Shown here: positions 1-6,232 of the stretch, piece by piece
Position numbering within the stretch: position 1 is the first letter of the stretch
How the letters are laid out: each line of letters opens with the position of its first letter
Source: Desulfuromonadales bacterium
GTDB lineage: Bacteria > Desulfobacterota > Desulfuromonadia > Desulfuromonadales > BM103
Reading direction: 5' to 3'
Length of the DNA: 6,580 bases
Assembly (NCBI GenBank): GCA_029859485.1
Contig: JAOUDB010000154.1
Coordinates: forward strand, 1 to 6,580
Translations under genes and position numbers: made by a program
Notes under the pieces: model-generated
Databases searched by the model: none
Told to the model about the DNA's origin: nothing
The model's input: the letters and a program-made list of their open reading frames with translations, nothing else

Positions 1-461
1 CGACCGAAGCACCTTTCCCCGCACTCAAGATGCGCATGATCGATCGCATTGAGTTGTTTGTTGCTGATGGTGGTCCGCAAAGCCTTGGCTTTATTCGCGG
101 CAGTAAGCTGGTCGATCCAGATGAGTGGTTCTTTAAAGCCCACTTCTACCAGGATCCGGTTTGCCCCGGTTCTCTAGGCCTCGAGTCCTTTTTGCAACTG
201 CTTAAAGTCGCTGCCGTCAAACGTTGGGGGGGCGCTGCCAACACCGTCCTGGAAACTATCGCGCACGGTGAGCAGCATCGCTGGAACTATCGCGGTCAGA
301 TTGTTCCGAGCAATGATAAGGTCCTGGTCGAGGCTGTAGTCACTTCGGTTGATGATGAACAACGTCTGTTGAAAGCCGACGGTTACCTTTCGGTGGATGG
401 CAAGGTCATTTATCAAATGAAAGACTTTTCCCTCCGGTTGTGGCCGGATGGAAAGCTGTAA
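1..461 (+). CDS. C-terminal end of a PUFA-synthase-type (PfaC-like) protein, FabA-like dehydratase domain; 5' partial
   Basis: The frame is open from base 3 to the stop at 459-461, so this is the tail of a larger gene; the ATG at 30 is internal, not a start. The residues fit the last dehydratase (DH) domain of PfaC, the PUFA synthase subunit, which removes water from the beta-hydroxyacyl intermediate on an acyl carrier protein. Counting from the ATG at 30, the FabA-type active-site stretch is at about 33-52 (WFFKAHFYQDPVCPGSLG, then LE). His38 matches the FabA catalytic His, and Glu52 sits where FabA has its catalytic Asp. Further typical blocks are HRWNYRGQ (83-90) and a DGKVIYQMKDFSLRL end. 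A free-standing FabA is unlikely, because the frame runs upstream with a linker-like PFPALKM stretch that leads into such domains in multidomain proteins. The family call is firm; the full architecture (KS, CLF, DH, DH) cannot be seen. It precedes oleA by 142 bp on the same strand. Confidence 0.82.
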   Translation, partial: TEAPFPALKMRMIDRIELFVADGGPQSLGFIRGSKLVDPDEWFFKAHFYQDPVCPGSLGLESFLQLLKVAAVKRWGGAANTVLETIAHGEQHRWNYRGQIVPSNDKVLVEAVVTSVDDEQRLLKADGYLSVDGKVIYQMKDFSLRLWPDGKL

Positions 462-552
462 ACTATAGAGTTTTAAAGCTGTAAGGTGGGAATTCTTCAA
501 AGCCCTATAGTCCTGAAACCTTACAGTCTTATAGCTTTACAGCCTTATAGCT
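454..552. repeat. 16-bp tandem repeat with degenerate inverted copies upstream of oleA
   Basis: Two adjacent 16-bp units, TTACAGTCTTATAGCT (521-536) and TTACAGCCTTATAGCT (537-552), differ at one base. Related copies lie in reverse orientation: 454-468 (agctgtaaactatag), which starts inside the stop region of the upstream gene, and 470-486 (gttttaaagctgtaagg). A weaker relative, agccctatagtcc, is at 501-513. CTGTAAGG (479-486) is the exact reverse complement of CCTTACAG (519-526), so an 8-bp stem could form. The gap has no credible ORF. The role is unknown; it could be a regulator binding array, an RNA structure or a drifting simple repeat. Confidence 0.7.
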
Positions 553-593
553 AGCTTGTAGTATGTGGCGAGCTTGGCATTAATCAAGATAAT

Positions 594-600
594 GGTGGTG
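594..600 (+). promoter_or_regulatory. Ribosome binding site of oleA
   Basis: GGTGGTG lies 3-9 bases before the ATG at 604 and is the only G-rich stretch near it. It supports ATG 604 as the start. The protein from there begins with the strand and spacing normal for OleA. Confidence 0.5.
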
Positions 601-603
601 TGA

Positions 604-1647
604 ATGAAGTACTCACGAGTATACGTGGAATCGGTCGGCTACGAGTTGGCGCCAATCGTGGTGACATCAACGGAGTTGGAAAGCCGGCTGAAGCCGATGT
701 ACGACGCCCTGCATATCCCCATGGGCCAACTGGAAGCATTGACCGGCATCAGGGAACGCCGCTGGTGGAAACCGAACACACGCATTTCGGAAGGGGCGAT
801 CGCTGCTGCAAGAAAGGCCCTGCGCGAGCGCAAGATTTCGCCGTCTGATATCGGCGCCGTCGTCTACGCCGGTGTCTGTCGTGAGCACTACGAACCGGCA
901 ACGGCCTGTCAGGTTGCTTCAGCCCTTGGCATCCAGGGGGATGTTGCGATTTACGATACCTCTAACGCCTGTCTCGGAGTCCTCAACGGTGTCCTTGATA
1001 TTGCCAATCGCATTGAGTTGGGCCAGATCCGTGCCGGTCTCGTGGTTGCCTGTGAAAGCTCTCGAGAAATCAACGAGATCATGATTCAGCAGATGCTGGA
1101 TAACCCGACCATGGAGAATTTCACCAAGTCTCTGGCCACTTTAACCGGCGGTTCGGGTGCTGCTGCTGTTCTCCTCACCGATGGTTCCTTTACGCCGGCA
1201 CGACGGCCGCGTCTGCTTGGCGGTGTTAACTTGGCCGAGCCTCAGCATCACACCCTCTGCCGTTGGGGGGTCAAGTCCGACGACCCTGAAAACCATGTCC
1301 CTTACATGCAGACCGATGCCGTCGCCGTTATGAAATACGGTGTGGAATTGGGGAAAAGGACCTGGGATGCCTTTGCCAGGGAACTGGATCTGACGACCGA
1401 TCGCATCGATAAGGTTATCTGTCACCAGGTGGGCGAGGCTCATCAGAAATTGATCCTGCAGACGATCGGTCTCTCTGCTGACAAGGACTTTTCTTCTTAC
1501 GAATTCCTCGGCAATATGGGCACCGTTTCTCTGCCGGTGACCGCTGCAATTGCCAAGGAACGAGACTTCCTTCTTCCCGGCGACACCGTTGGTTTTCTCG
1601 GTATCGGCAGTGGCTTAAACTGCCTGATGCTGGCCATCCAGTGGTAA
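604..1647 (+). CDS. oleA: OleA, thiolase-fold acyl-CoA condensing enzyme for head-to-head hydrocarbon synthesis
   Basis: This is a 347-residue thiolase-superfamily protein related to FabH. OleA joins two fatty acyl-CoAs by non-decarboxylative Claisen condensation to a 2-alkyl-3-ketoacid, the committed step of long-chain olefin synthesis in the cytoplasm. Visible catalytic residues are Cys123 in SNACLGVLNG, His274 in VICHQVGEAH and Asn304 in FLGNMGTVSLP. Glu97 in CREHYEPATAC matches the glutamate reported to act as base across the dimer in Xanthomonas OleA. From memory of that enzyme's numbering, the Glu-to-Cys spacing (26) and His-to-Asn spacing (30) agree. TGGSGAAAVLL (181-191) and the C-terminal GIGSGLNCLMLAIQW are also typical. 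FabH is the main alternative, but the Glu97 block and the following oleBCD genes argue strongly for OleA. A 184-bp gap with a palindromic element separates it from oleB. Confidence 0.95.
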   Translation: MKYSRVYVESVGYELAPIVVTSTELESRLKPMYDALHIPMGQLEALTGIRERRWWKPNTRISEGAIAAARKALRERKISPSDIGAVVYAGVCREHYEPATACQVASALGIQGDVAIYDTSNACLGVLNGVLDIANRIELGQIRAGLVVACESSREINEIMIQQMLDNPTMENFTKSLATLTGGSGAAAVLLTDGSFTPARRPRLLGGVNLAEPQHHTLCRWGVKSDDPENHVPYMQTDAVAVMKYGVELGKRTWDAFARELDLTTDRIDKVICHQVGEAHQKLILQTIGLSADKDFSSYEFLGNMGTVSLPVTAAIAKERDFLLPGDTVGFLGIGSGLNCLMLAIQW

Positions 1648-1773
1648 AATGGCGTCGCAAAAAGTCCGTTCTGCTGCTTTGCGCAAATTTTTCAGGACTT
1701 TGACATACTGATGTATGTCTTCACCCCTGAAAAATCGCGACGCCTTGCATAACGAAATTTTTGCTTAGCCATT
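1648..1773. repeat. ~126-bp imperfect palindromic intergenic element between oleA and oleB
   Basis: The element begins with AATGGC right after the oleA stop and ends with GCCATT (1768-1773). Its two ends, about 37 nt each, are reverse complements at roughly two thirds of positions; GCAAAAA (1657-1663) pairs with TTTTTGC (1758-1764). Nested perfect stems are GGCGTCGC (1651-1658) with GCGACGCC (1737-1744), ATTTTTCAGG (1687-1696) with CCTGAAAAAT (1726-1735), and GACATAC (1702-1708) with GTATGTC (1713-1719) around a TGAT loop. It encodes nothing. It resembles palindromic repeats that I recall in Geobacter and Desulfuromonas genomes, and could be a MITE or REP-like unit. As RNA it could act as a processing or attenuation hairpin between oleA and oleBCD. 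Structure is certain; family and role are not. Confidence 0.75.
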
Positions 1774-1820
1774 GGCTTATGGATGAGTCCATCTGTTTTT
1801 AGATGCTAAAGTTTTATTAA

Positions 1821-1827
1821 AGAGAAG
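1821..1827 (+). promoter_or_regulatory. Ribosome binding site of oleB
   Basis: AGAGAAG ends 4 bases before the ATG at 1832. It is a moderate purine-rich match that supports this start. The upstream bases hold no closer in-frame alternative with a better site. Confidence 0.5.
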
Positions 1828-1831
1828 ATAA

Positions 1832-2746
1832 ATGAGCGATCTCTACCCCTTTGAAAATAATTTCCTGGAACTGAACCAGCTGAAATACCACTACCTCGAC
1901 GAAGGGCAGGGTGATCCTGTGGTCATGGTTCATGGCAACCCGAGCTGGTCTTTCTACTACCGCAACCTGGCAAAGACGCTGCGCGATCGTTATCGCGTTA
2001 TCGTCCCTGATCATATCGGTTGCGGTCTCTCTGATAAACCCGGTGACGAGGATTACTCCTATACCCTCAAGCAGCGGGTCGATGATCTCGATGCTTTGCT
2101 CGAGCACCTTGAAGTGCGCGAGCGCATCACCCTGATTGTACACGACTGGGGCGGTATGATCGGCATGGCTTACGCCTCCCGTTACCCGGAGCGGATTGCA
2201 CGTCTGGTGATTCTCAACACCGGAGCTTTCCACCTCCCGGAAGGCAAGACGTTTCCGCTGGCGCTTAAAATCTGCCGTGATACGGCAATCGGTGCCTTCC
2301 TGGTGCAAAAGCTGAACATGTTTGCCCTGATGGCCGCGAGAGTTGGCTGCAAGCGCAACCCGATGTCTGAAGCCTTGCGCGGAGCTTATTGTGCTCCCTA
2401 CGATACGGTTGCCGACCGCATAGCCACCTTGCGCTTCGTCCAGGATATCCCGTTGAAACCGGAAGACCCAGGTTACGACCTGATTACCGAGGTCGAAGAG
2501 GGCCTGGATCGCTTTGCTGATCTGCCGATGACAATCTGTTGGGGCATGAAGGATTTTGTTTTCGACAAGCATTTCCTCAAGGAGTGGCAGCGTCGCTTCC
2601 CCAATGCGGAAGTTCACGCTTTCGATGACTGCGGTCATTACATCCTTGAAGATGCCAGCGATGAAGTGATCCCGATTATCGAACAATTCTTGGAGGCCAA
2701 CCCCCTTGACCAGCCGGCCGCAGCAGCTACTGACGAGAAAGCGTAA
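1832..2746 (+). CDS. oleB: OleB, alpha/beta-hydrolase beta-lactone decarboxylase
   Basis: This 304-residue protein has the haloalkane-dehalogenase-like alpha/beta-hydrolase fold. OleB carries out the last step of the pathway, breaking a cis-beta-lactone into a cis-olefin and CO2. The oxyanion-side motif HGNPSW is at 34-39. The nucleophile elbow HDWGG gives Asp105, where most esterases have Ser, as in dehalogenases and OleB. The acid is probably Asp241 in WGMKDF, and the catalytic base is His269 in DCGHYILED. A cap domain occupies roughly 130-225. The tail, PLDQPAAAATDEKA (291-304), is low in complexity and probably disordered. On its own the sequence could pass for a haloalkane dehalogenase; its place ahead of oleC and oleD settles the call. 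The stop shares its last base with the oleC start, so the two are translationally coupled. OleB, OleC and OleD are known to assemble into a large complex in Xanthomonas. Confidence 0.94.
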   Translation: MSDLYPFENNFLELNQLKYHYLDEGQGDPVVMVHGNPSWSFYYRNLAKTLRDRYRVIVPDHIGCGLSDKPGDEDYSYTLKQRVDDLDALLEHLEVRERITLIVHDWGGMIGMAYASRYPERIARLVILNTGAFHLPEGKTFPLALKICRDTAIGAFLVQKLNMFALMAARVGCKRNPMSEALRGAYCAPYDTVADRIATLRFVQDIPLKPEDPGYDLITEVEEGLDRFADLPMTICWGMKDFVFDKHFLKEWQRRFPNAEVHAFDDCGHYILEDASDEVIPIIEQFLEANPLDQPAAAATDEKA

Positions 2747-4410
2747 TGAGCCAGACGGCCTCCGCTAATGTTGCCGCGCATCTCCCCAAGATGGCGCGGT
2801 TGCAGCCGGAAATTCCGGCTATTTTCATCCCGCAGGGTCGTGACGCCCAGCAGCAGACCCTCTACGCAAAATACACCTTTGCCGAACTTGATCAGGAAAG
2901 CGATCGCATGGCAGCGGCCCTGGAAGCGACCGGGGTCAAGCGTGGTGTTCGCACCGTCCTCATGGTTCCCCCCGGTTTCGAATTCTTTGCCCTGACCTTC
3001 GCACTCTTTAAAATCGGCGCCGTACCGGTGCTGGTCGATCCCGGCATGGGTGTTAAAAACCTCAAAACCTGTCTCGCTGAAGCCCAACCTGAAGTCTTTA
3101 TTGGTATTCCAAAGGCCCATCTGGCCCGCCTTCTCCTGGGCTGGGGCAAGCCGACGGTTAAGACACTCCTGACCGTCGGCAAAAGGTTCTGGGGTGGTTC
3201 GACCCTCGACAAAATCCTGAGCAGAATTCCAAAAGACCAGCAATACCAGACAGCGCAGACCTCTGACGATGAAACCGCGGCGATTCTTTTTACCAGCGGC
3301 AGTACCGGCGTACCGAAGGGCGCTGTCTACAGTCACGGTAACTTCTCAGCGCAAGTGGAGATGCTGCGCCAGGTCTACGACATTCGTCCCGGTGAAATTG
3401 ACTTGCCGACTTTTCCGCTCTTTGCTCTCTTCGCACCGGCCTTGGGAATGACCTCCGTTGTTCCTGAGATGGACTTCACCCGCCCGGCTGATGTCGATCC
3501 GGTCAAGATTATTGCTGCCATCGAAAAATTTCAGATCACCACCATGTTCGGTTCGCCGGCCCTGATCAATAAGGTTGGTCGTTACGGTGAAAAAAACAAT
3601 ATTCAGCTGACGAGCCTGAAGCGGGCGATCTCCGCCGGGGCACCGGTCCCCGCTGGCGTACTGCAACGTTTCACCACGATGCTTTCTGACGGAGCCCAGG
3701 TGTTTACACCCTATGGGGCCACCGAGGCCTTGCCCGTGTGTTCGATCGGCAGCGCTGAGATCTTGAGCGAGACCCGTCACGCAACGGATCGGGGCAAAGG
3801 TGTCTGTGTCGGCAAACCGGTGCCGAATATCCAACTTGAAATTATCGCTATCTCCGACGCGCCGATCGGTGCCTGGGACGATGGACTGAAGCTTGGCATT
3901 GGCGAGATCGGTGAAATTGTGGTGAAGGGCCCGCAGGTCACACAAAGCTATTTTAACCGCGAGGAGTCCACCGCGCTCGGAAAGATTGCTGACCGGGAAA
4001 ACCCTGGTTTTTACCATCGCATGGGTGATCTTGGTTATCGTGATGACCAGGGCCGCGTCTGGTTCTGCGGTCGTAAGGCGCACAGGGTTGTGAGCACTGA
4101 AACGACCTACTTTACGATCCCCTGCGAGGCCATCTTCAATACCCATCCAGACGTGTTTCGGACCGCCCTGGTTGGTGTTGGTGAATTGGGCAATCAGAGG
4201 CCGGTTCTCTGCATCGAATTGGAACAGGGGGCTGACACCTCAAGACTTGAAAAGATCCACCAAGAATTAATTGTTATAGGCGCCGGGCATGAGGTAACCC
4301 GTCAGATAAAAACCTTCCTCTTCCATCCCGAATTCCCTGTCGATATTCGTCACAATGCCAAGATCTTCCGTGAGAAGCTGGCTGTCTGGGCCGAGGAGAA
4401 GCTGTCATGA
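2746..4410 (+). CDS. oleC: OleC, ATP-dependent beta-lactone synthetase (AMP-binding superfamily)
   Basis: This is a 554-residue ANL (acyl-CoA synthetase-like) enzyme. OleC uses ATP to adenylate the beta-hydroxy acid made by OleD and lets the hydroxyl attack, giving a beta-lactone. The phosphate-binding loop LFTSGSTGVPKG is at 181-192. The nucleotide-binding motif TPYGATEALP is at 321-330, and the ribose-binding Asp428 lies in MGDLGYRDD. The hinge motif CGRKAHRV is at 441-448. The C-terminal lysine is Lys539 in DIRHNAKIFREKL, which lacks the usual PxxxxGK context; this altered end is what I expect for OleC rather than a CoA ligase. The start is the ATG at 2746, which overlaps the oleB stop in TAATG, with a weak GAG at 2735-2737. 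The end overlaps oleD by ATGA. An ordinary long-chain acyl-CoA ligase is the alternative, made unlikely by context. Confidence 0.95.
   Translation: MSQTASANVAAHLPKMARLQPEIPAIFIPQGRDAQQQTLYAKYTFAELDQESDRMAAALEATGVKRGVRTVLMVPPGFEFFALTFALFKIGAVPVLVDPGMGVKNLKTCLAEAQPEVFIGIPKAHLARLLLGWGKPTVKTLLTVGKRFWGGSTLDKILSRIPKDQQYQTAQTSDDETAAILFTSGSTGVPKGAVYSHGNFSAQVEMLRQVYDIRPGEIDLPTFPLFALFAPALGMTSVVPEMDFTRPADVDPVKIIAAIEKFQITTMFGSPALINKVGRYGEKNNIQLTSLKRAISAGAPVPAGVLQRFTTMLSDGAQVFTPYGATEALPVCSIGSAEILSETRHATDRGKGVCVGKPVPNIQLEIIAISDAPIGAWDDGLKLGIGEIGEIVVKGPQVTQSYFNREESTALGKIADRENPGFYHRMGDLGYRDDQGRVWFCGRKAHRVVSTETTYFTIPCEAIFNTHPDVFRTALVGVGELGNQRPVLCIELEQGADTSRLEKIHQELIVIGAGHEVTRQIKTFLFHPEFPVDIRHNAKIFREKLAVWAEEKLS
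4393..4398 (+). promoter_or_regulatory. Strong ribosome binding site of oleD inside the end of oleC
   Basis: GAGGAG lies 8 bases before the ATG at 4407 and is the best Shine-Dalgarno match in the window. It fixes the oleD start and suggests that OleD translation combines fresh initiation with coupling through the ATGA overlap. Confidence 0.7.
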
Positions 4411-5396
4411 AAGCTTTAGTGACCGGTGGCGGAGGCTTCCTCGGCAAAGCGATCGTCAAGCGGTTGCGAGAGCGTGGTGACGAGGTCTGCTCTTTCTCGC
4501 GAAATCCACACCCGGAGCTGACCGAGATGGGCGTTGAGCATTGCCGGGGAGAATTGGCTGATGCTGGAGCGGTCAAGCGGGCTGCCGAGGGTTGCGACAT
4601 TATTTTTCACGTTGCCGCCAAGGCCGGCGTCTGGGGCCCCTACGAGGAGTTCTACAGGGCAAACGTCCTGGGGACGAAACATGTGATCGATGCCTGTCGT
4701 CTGCATGGCATCAAACGCCTGGTCTATACCAGCTCGCCGAGCGTGGTCTTTGATGGCTCCGACATGGAGGGTGTTGACGAGTCAGTCCCTTACCCGGAAC
4801 ATTTCGAAGCCTTTTATCCTCAGACCAAAGCCGAAGCGGAACAGTTGGTCTTGCAGGCCAATGATCAAACGCTTGCCACTGTTGCTTTGCGGCCGCACCT
4901 GATCTGGGGTCCGGAAGATAATCACCTGGTCCCTCGTATTCTTGCTCGTGGTGCCAAGGGGGCCTTGCGTAAGCTTGGAAGCCGTGAATGCCTGGTTGAT
5001 ACCGTCTATATTGATAATGCCGCTCTTGCTCACCTGCAGGCTGCCGATCACCTCGCCGTCGGGTCCGTCGTCGCCGGTAAAGCTTATTTTCTCTCTCAAG
5101 GAGAACCTTTGCCGATCTGGGATGTGGTCAACCGGATCCTCGACGCAGGTGGCTTGCCACCGGTGACCCGTATCATCTCTCCTTCTCTGGCCTACACAAT
5201 CGGCGCGATCCTAGAGAAGGTCTACGGGCTGCTTAACCTCAAAGGCGAACCGAGGATGACGCGCTTTGTTGCCAAGGAATTATCCACCTCACACTGGTTT
5301 GATCTCAGCGCGGCAAGAAATGACTTTGGCTATCAGCCTGAAGTCACTTTTGACGAGGGGATAGAGCGATTGCGCGAATGGTTAACGTCTCGATGA
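4407..5396 (+). CDS. oleD: OleD, NAD(P)H-dependent 2-alkyl-3-ketoacid reductase (extended SDR)
   Basis: This 329-residue protein is an extended short-chain dehydrogenase, near the 3-beta-hydroxysteroid dehydrogenase family. OleD reduces the 2-alkyl-3-ketoacid from OleA to the 2-alkyl-3-hydroxy acid used by OleC. The dinucleotide-binding motif TGGGGFLG is at 6-13, within an N-terminal MKALVTGGGGFLG start that needs no signal peptide. The catalytic pair Tyr137 and Lys141 is in YPQTK, and a serine of YTSSPSVVF (107-115) completes the triad. LRPHLIWGPED (161-171) is the usual substrate-side block. The start overlaps the oleC stop as ATGA. No convincing terminator follows; only a short T run (5421-5426) sits after a loopless CCATGG. 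Other SDRs, such as a sterol dehydrogenase, are possible on sequence alone, but position in the ole unit makes OleD very likely. Confidence 0.94.
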   Translation: MKALVTGGGGFLGKAIVKRLRERGDEVCSFSRNPHPELTEMGVEHCRGELADAGAVKRAAEGCDIIFHVAAKAGVWGPYEEFYRANVLGTKHVIDACRLHGIKRLVYTSSPSVVFDGSDMEGVDESVPYPEHFEAFYPQTKAEAEQLVLQANDQTLATVALRPHLIWGPEDNHLVPRILARGAKGALRKLGSRECLVDTVYIDNAALAHLQAADHLAVGSVVAGKAYFLSQGEPLPIWDVVNRILDAGGLPPVTRIISPSLAYTIGAILEKVYGLLNLKGEPRMTRFVAKELSTSHWFDLSAARNDFGYQPEVTFDEGIERLREWLTSR

Positions 5397-5667
5397 GCTG
5401 AATTGCTCAAGGGACCATGGCTTTTTTCGGGACGATAAACCGAACAAAAGGCATACGTCTTTACACCAAAACAGTAAGAACTGAAATTAAAAGACCAACG
5501 TAACGCTAAGCAAGGCCAAGAAAGACGCAAAGGCTGACTCTCCTCTTTTTTGAAGTGGTTTCCTTTACGATCATTCTTTACCTTCTAGCGCCTTTGGGTT
5601 AAATTTTTGCAACCGTTTTTTGGGTTATAAGTCCTTGGACTTTCTACACAGCAAGTTGTCTAAGGCG

Positions 5668-5688
5668 AATGACTATTGACTAATGACT
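5668..5688. repeat. 7-bp tandem repeat, three units
   Basis: AATGACT, ATTGACT and AATGACT follow each other directly, with a partial fourth unit (GATGA) after them. The third unit holds an ATG (5683) in frame with the PilZ gene and could be mistaken for its start. A repeat of this kind could change copy number by slippage. Confidence 0.75.
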
Positions 5689-5700
5689 GATGAAATTAAA

Positions 5701-5704
5701 AGGG
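5701..5704 (+). promoter_or_regulatory. Ribosome binding site that decides the PilZ gene start
   Basis: AGGG, within AAAAGGG (5698-5704), lies 8 bases before the ATG at 5713. The in-frame ATG at 5683 has no purine-rich site at a usable distance, the nearest being AAGG at 5662-5665, 17 bases away. I therefore prefer 5713. Confidence 0.55.
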
Positions 5705-5712
5705 CACTGCTG

Positions 5713-6198
5713 ATGTCAGAAGAATCTAAAAATGCAAGCGGTAAAAGTCTCCTGGAGAGAGTTATCTTTGAAGCTAAAATAAAATATAAGTCCTTGCCTG
5801 AAACAAATCTTTCTGGCCTCAGTAGTAATTTAAGCGTAGGTGGGCTTTACCTTAGAACCAGATTACCCTTGGACGTTGATGACACCTTGTTCCTCTCTTT
5901 TTCTCTCCCCGGCCGGGAGGGGGAGCTGCCCCTCTCATGTGATGCCCGGGTCGCATGGACAAATTGTGATAATAATCGGCGTAAGCCTGATTACGCCACA
6001 GGGGTCGGTTTGCAGTTTTTAAACCTTTCTGCCGAAGACGTGTCAACACTGGAAAAGTTTATAGATAGCTATGAGGAAGAAAAAAGGATGAATGTGGTTT
6101 GCGCCTGGTGTGGCAGCTCTCTCGGCTATCGCAAGGGCCCCTTTGGCAAAACAAGCCATGGTGTTTGCGAGCAATGTCATAAAAGCTTGGCCGTATAA
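5713..6198 (+). CDS. PilZ-domain protein with C-terminal four-cysteine (zinc-finger-like) module
   Basis: From ATG 5713 the protein has 161 residues (171 from the ATG at 5683). Residues about 12-120 look like a PilZ domain, the fold that often binds cyclic di-GMP. The NxSxxG motif is at 39-44 (NLSVGG), followed by a LPLDVDDTLFLSFSLPG block and YATGVGLQFLNLS (95-107). The other hallmark, RxxxR, is not intact: only Arg16 remains and the partner position has Ser12, so ligand binding is doubtful. The C-terminal 36 residues hold CAWC (130-133) and SHGVCEQC (148-155), a likely metal site of two CxxC pairs. Similar SHGxCxxC ends occur on signalling proteins of deltaproteobacteria. It is probably a soluble regulator; no signal peptide or membrane segment is seen. 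Its first half is A+T-rich compared with the ole genes. It lies between oleD and the PPTase gene, but a functional link is not shown. Confidence 0.8.
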   Translation: MSEESKNASGKSLLERVIFEAKIKYKSLPETNLSGLSSNLSVGGLYLRTRLPLDVDDTLFLSFSLPGREGELPLSCDARVAWTNCDNNRRKPDYATGVGLQFLNLSAEDVSTLEKFIDSYEEEKRMNVVCAWCGSSLGYRKGPFGKTSHGVCEQCHKSLAV

Positions 6199-6232
6199 CT
6201 GTTCCTGGTAACTTTTGCATTGAGTATTCATT

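Larger units (their letters stand above)
5397..5712. other. Non-coding gap of about 316 bp between oleD and the PilZ gene
   Basis: No ORF here has gene-like features. The stretch is clearly richer in A+T than the ole genes and has several T runs (5421-5426, 5547-5552, 5603-5607, 5616-5621). A short inverted repeat, AAGTCC-TT-GGACTT, lies at 5629-5642 and could be a protein-binding site; its loop is too small for a good RNA hairpin. The purine-rich stretch around 5497-5535 resembles simple AAAGACGCAAAGG intergenic sequence. The end overlaps a 7-bp tandem repeat. A promoter for the PilZ gene presumably lies here, but I cannot place one with confidence. Confidence 0.6.

Noticed and set aside
565..580. 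Sigma-54 type promoter suggested by TGTGGCG...TTGGCAT.
   Set aside because: The GG and GC pairs are 8 bases apart instead of the required 10, so it does not fit the -24/-12 pattern.
556..593. Sigma-70 promoter for oleA: TTGTAG (556-561) with ATTAAT (579-584), or GATAAT (588-593) as -10.
   Set aside because: The first pair has 17-bp spacing but weak matches in both boxes; GATAAT has no -35 at the right distance and lies next to the ribosome site. Not strong enough to list.
1779..1800. Terminator in front of oleB: ATGGA-TGAG-TCCAT followed by CTGTTTTT.
   Set aside because: The stem is only 5 bp with two G-C pairs and competes with CATCT/AGATG (1790-1794 with 1801-1805). It is too weak to call.
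1817..2686. Long antisense open frame (289 codons) on the - strand opposite oleB, and a similar one opposite oleC (3346-4146).
   Set aside because: Both lie fully across genes with clear catalytic motifs on the + strand, and their own translations show no recognisable domain. They are frame shadows.
1832..2746. Haloalkane dehalogenase as the function of the alpha/beta-hydrolase gene.
   Set aside because: The nucleophile is Asp as in dehalogenases, but the gene is coupled to oleC and oleD and follows oleA, which is the OleB setting.
5413..5426. Rho-independent terminator after oleD at gaccatggctttttt.
   Set aside because: CCATGG is a 6-bp palindrome without a loop and cannot form a stable hairpin; only the T run fits.
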